This document shows, piece by piece, positions 24,554-26,606 of a stretch of DNA of 26,606 nucleotides; the first letter of the stretch is position 1; each line of letters starts with the position of its first letter. This DNA is from WSZY01 sp964559845 (GTDB taxonomy: Bacteria; Pseudomonadota; Zetaproteobacteria; Mariprofundales; Mariprofundaceae), in assembly GCA_964559845.1 (NCBI GenBank), contig CAZLJF010000025.1:1-26606 (forward strand), read 5' to 3'. The notes beneath the pieces were generated by a model. That model was not told the origin of the DNA and made no database searches. It was given only the letters and a program-made list of their open reading frames with translations. The translations under genes were made by a program, and so were the position numbers.

Positions 24554-26145
24554 CAGATCTGTTCGCGTGTCTTGTGGAATGTTATCTCCGGCCACTGTTC
24601 CATGGTGTAGTTCAGTTTCCATGCGCTCGGTGCCAGATATGTCAGGTAGCCATCGGCATCCTCGGCGAGGCTGTGTTCAAACAGACGCCTGAACTCAGAC
24701 AGCTTTTTCTCATCGGTAGACTCAATCCATCGGGCGGTCTGGAAGTCTGTAGCCGTATAGTCGGCTTCGACCTTGTATTCGGTTTTTAGCCGCTCAACCG
24801 TGACATCAAACTGCAATACGCCGACATCGCCAAGAATATAGTCGCCCCCCAGAATGGTGCGGAATACCTGTACCGCACCCTCTTCAGAGAGCTGAATCAG
24901 CCCCTTGTGCAGCTGTTTTCGTTTCATCGGGTCTTTCAGACGGACACGACGGAAGAGCTCCGGTGCAAAGTTGGGAATGCCGGTGAATTTAAGCGGCTCT
25001 TTGGTGGTGAAGGTATCACCGATCCGGATAGTGCCGTGGTTATGGATGCCGATAATATCGCCGGCGTAGGCCTCTTCGATATGGGCGCGATCCTGGGCCA
25101 TGAATACGATGGCATTGGCCAGCTTGATATCCTTACCGAGACGATGGTGGCGAACACTCATGCCCCTGGTGAATTTGCCGGAGCATATGCGGAAGAAGGC
25201 AACCCGGTCGCGGTGGGCAGGATCCATGTTCGCCTGAATCTTGAAGGCAAAGGCGGAGAAATCCTTCTCCCCGGGGTCAACACTGCGCTCCGTAGTTTCA
25301 CGTGGCCCGGGATGTGGCGCCAGCTCTACAAACGCATCCAGCAGTTCTTTGACACCAAAATTGTTGATGGCGCTGCCAAAGAAGACCGGTGTCTGGTTGC
25401 CTTTAAGAAAATGGTCAAGATCGAAGGGGTTGGCAGCACCCTCAAGAAGTTCGATCTCCTCCCGGAGTTCATCTGCCTGTACGCCTAGCAGCTCATCCAG
25501 CTTGGGATCGTTCAGATCGGTAATCTGCACCGTTTCAAAATCGCTGGTCTCAGCACCGGCCCTGAATAGTTGCAGCTCTTTTTTGTAGAGGCTGTAAACA
25601 CCCCTGAATGCCTTGCCCATACCGATTGGCCAGGAGAGCGGCGCGCACTCAATCTGCAGCTTCTCTTCAATCTCGGCAAGGATATCGAGCGGCTCCAGTC
25701 CCTCCCGGTCAAGTTTGTTGATGAAGGTGACGATAGGGGTATTGCGCATGCGGCATACCTCCATCAGCTTTTCAGTCTGCGGCTCCACACCCTTGCCCGA
25801 ATCAATCACCATCATGGCGGAATCGACAGCCGTCAGTACCCGGTAGGTGTCTTCAGAGAAGTCCTGATGGCCCGGCGTATCAAGCAGGTTGATTTCGAAA
25901 TCGCGGCCATCGTGAGTATAATTGAATTTCATCACCGAAGAGGCAACCGAGATGCCACGCTCCTGCTCGATCTTCATCCAGTCGCTGGTGGCGTGACGAC
26001 TGGCCTTTCTGGCCTTGACCGCACCGGCCATCTGAATGGCGCCACCGAAGAGCAGAAGCTTTTCAGTCAATGTGGTTTTGCCGGCATCCGGGTGCGAAAT
26101 AATGCCAAATGTGCGGCGTTTCTCGACTTCCTGTTTCAGACTCAT
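24553..26145 (-). CDS. prfC: Peptide chain release factor 3 (RF3)
   Basis: RF3 is the GTPase that removes RF1 and RF2 from the ribosome after peptide release. The protein has 530 residues, matching the family. The G motifs are SHPDAGKTT (17-25), GISV (64-67), DTPGHQDFSEDTYR (89-102) and NKLDRE near 143. The C-terminal domains with MAQDR and GAVQVF follow. The ATG at 26145 is chosen because GAGGT lies four bases before it and the protein then opens with the family's SLKQEVEKRRTFGIISHP. The ATG at 26214 would add 23 non-conserved residues. The stop overlaps the arfB start by one base. Confidence 0.97.
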   Translation of the reverse strand: MSLKQEVEKRRTFGIISHPDAGKTTLTEKLLLFGGAIQMAGAVKARKASRHATSDWMKIEQERGISVASSVMKFNYTHDGRDFEINLLDTPGHQDFSEDTYRVLTAVDSAMMVIDSGKGVEPQTEKLMEVCRMRNTPIVTFINKLDREGLEPLDILAEIEEKLQIECAPLSWPIGMGKAFRGVYSLYKKELQLFRAGAETSDFETVQITDLNDPKLDELLGVQADELREEIELLEGAANPFDLDHFLKGNQTPVFFGSAINNFGVKELLDAFVELAPHPGPRETTERSVDPGEKDFSAFAFKIQANMDPAHRDRVAFFRICSGKFTRGMSVRHHRLGKDIKLANAIVFMAQDRAHIEEAYAGDIIGIHNHGTIRIGDTFTTKEPLKFTGIPNFAPELFRRVRLKDPMKRKQLHKGLIQLSEEGAVQVFRTILGGDYILGDVGVLQFDVTVERLKTEYKVEADYTATDFQTARWIESTDEKKLSEFRRLFEHSLAEDADGYLTYLAPSAWKLNYTMEQWPEITFHKTREQI

Positions 26146-26149
26146 CTCT

Positions 26150-26154
26150 ACCTC
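26150..26154 (-). promoter_or_regulatory. prfC: Ribosome binding site deciding the prfC start
   Basis: GAGGT on the - strand lies four bases before the ATG at 26145. It supports this start over the in-frame ATG at 26214. Confidence 0.65.
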
Positions 26155-26243
26155 GTATTCTGGAGCGCTGCAGTGTAGCGCGGCAGTCGCATGAAATGAA
26201 ATTACTTCCGGCATCCCGCTAGCATTTGGCCTCCATCATCGCG

Positions 26244-26552
26244 TTATAGGCTTGATGGCTGGTGACATTGCCATATCTCTTTGTCCAGCCGCCTGACATA
26301 CTTCTGATTTTTGGCAATGCGCCTGATGATGGCTGACTTGTCCGGCCTGCGAACAGGCTGAAGTGCTGCAAGCTGGCGCTGCGCGGTGTGCAGTTCCTGC
26401 ATGGCATCGTGATAGCGCACCTGTGCGGATGGCTTGTTGGCAACCTTGGTGATAATGGCATGGTTACTGGCAATGACCTGCTCCAACCCGGAAAAACTTG
26501 AATCATCTCGACAATGATGCAAATACTTTGCAAGCATCCACCTTGCTGACAC
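26244..26552 (-). CDS. Small basic protein of unknown function
   Basis: This 102-residue frame starts at GTG 26552, or ATG 26537. I do not recognise a family. It is rich in Gln, Ala, Arg and Lys, and from about residue 45 it looks helical, with a coiled-coil-like stretch (ELHTAQRQLAALQ) and a basic tail. Codons from about 26500 downward resemble those of neighbouring genes; the first 17 codons look less natural. Another - strand frame from ATG 26598 gives a plausible N-terminus (MKPGRFSVSKVDACKVFASL) and stops near 26504. A one-base frameshift could join the two. The overlapping frame ending at 26219 has poor composition and is not believed. Confidence 0.5.
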   Translation of the reverse strand: MSARWMLAKYLHHCRDDSSFSGLEQVIASNHAIITKVANKPSAQVRYHDAMQELHTAQRQLAALQPVRRPDKSAIIRRIAKNQKYVRRLDKEIWQCHQPSSL

Positions 26553-26606
26553 TGAATCGCCCCGGTTTCATCGGAGGCGTTTTTGTTTGAGTCATCATGC
26601 TGCTCT

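Noticed and set aside
24907..25488. 193-codon + strand frame inside prfC
   Set aside because: It is a mirror of RF3 coding sequence, with no motif or ribosome site.
26219..26533. Alternative 104-codon frame on the - strand
   Set aside because: It is Ser/Pro/Arg-rich with poor codon use and overlaps a better frame.
1..26606. CRISPR array, tRNA or rRNA genes
   Set aside because: No regularly spaced repeats, cloverleaf pattern or rRNA-like sequence was seen by eye on either strand.

Overview
The window reads as chromosomal DNA of a Gram-negative proteobacterium. DarP and GcvR-type sequences, PriA, a UvrA-Ssb pair, RF3 and ArfB favour the beta/gamma/zeta side. No rRNA or other class-level marker is present, so genus and species are not called.

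Two blocks of different composition meet near 12.54-12.86 kb. The left block (about 0.6-12.5 kb) is visibly AT-rich: a hand count of bases 2341-2400 gives 19 G+C of 60. The right block is richer in G+C: bases 19321-19380 give 35 of 60. The left block starts behind a decayed IS4-family transposase. It holds twelve same-strand surface-glycan genes joined almost everywhere by 1-8 base overlaps, so it looks like one acquired operon.

The glycan genes fit one scheme. UDP-GlcNAc is 4,6-dehydrated (PglF/WbpM-like gene at 13.2 kb), aminated (CBS-aminotransferase fusion) and N-acetylated (PglD/NeuD-like) to a UDP-diNAc-bacillosamine-type sugar. A PglC-like transferase can load this sugar onto undecaprenyl phosphate. 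Alternatively NeuC/LegG removes UDP with 2-epimerisation, NeuB/LegI adds pyruvate, and NeuA/LegF makes the CMP-sugar: the legionaminic acid route. A HisF-like/HisH-like/PseA-like trio would supply ammonia to turn an N-acetyl group into an acetamidino group. A GT-B-type transferase, an AsnB-like amidotransferase and an unexplained HpcH/HpaI-family aldolase complete the operon. No flippase or polymerase is present, so the cluster probably continues left of the window.

The right block is housekeeping: a broken ACT-domain (GcvR-like) fragment, a small exported ComEA-like protein with its own terminator, the dehydratase, priA (apparently with a CTG start), a CPBP membrane protease, uvrA, ssb and a hybrid histidine kinase, all on +. 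On the - strand follow darP, arfB, prfC and a small unknown gene. prfC and arfB overlap by one base, joining release-factor recycling and ribosome rescue in one transcript. I saw no tRNA, rRNA, CRISPR array or replication origin.
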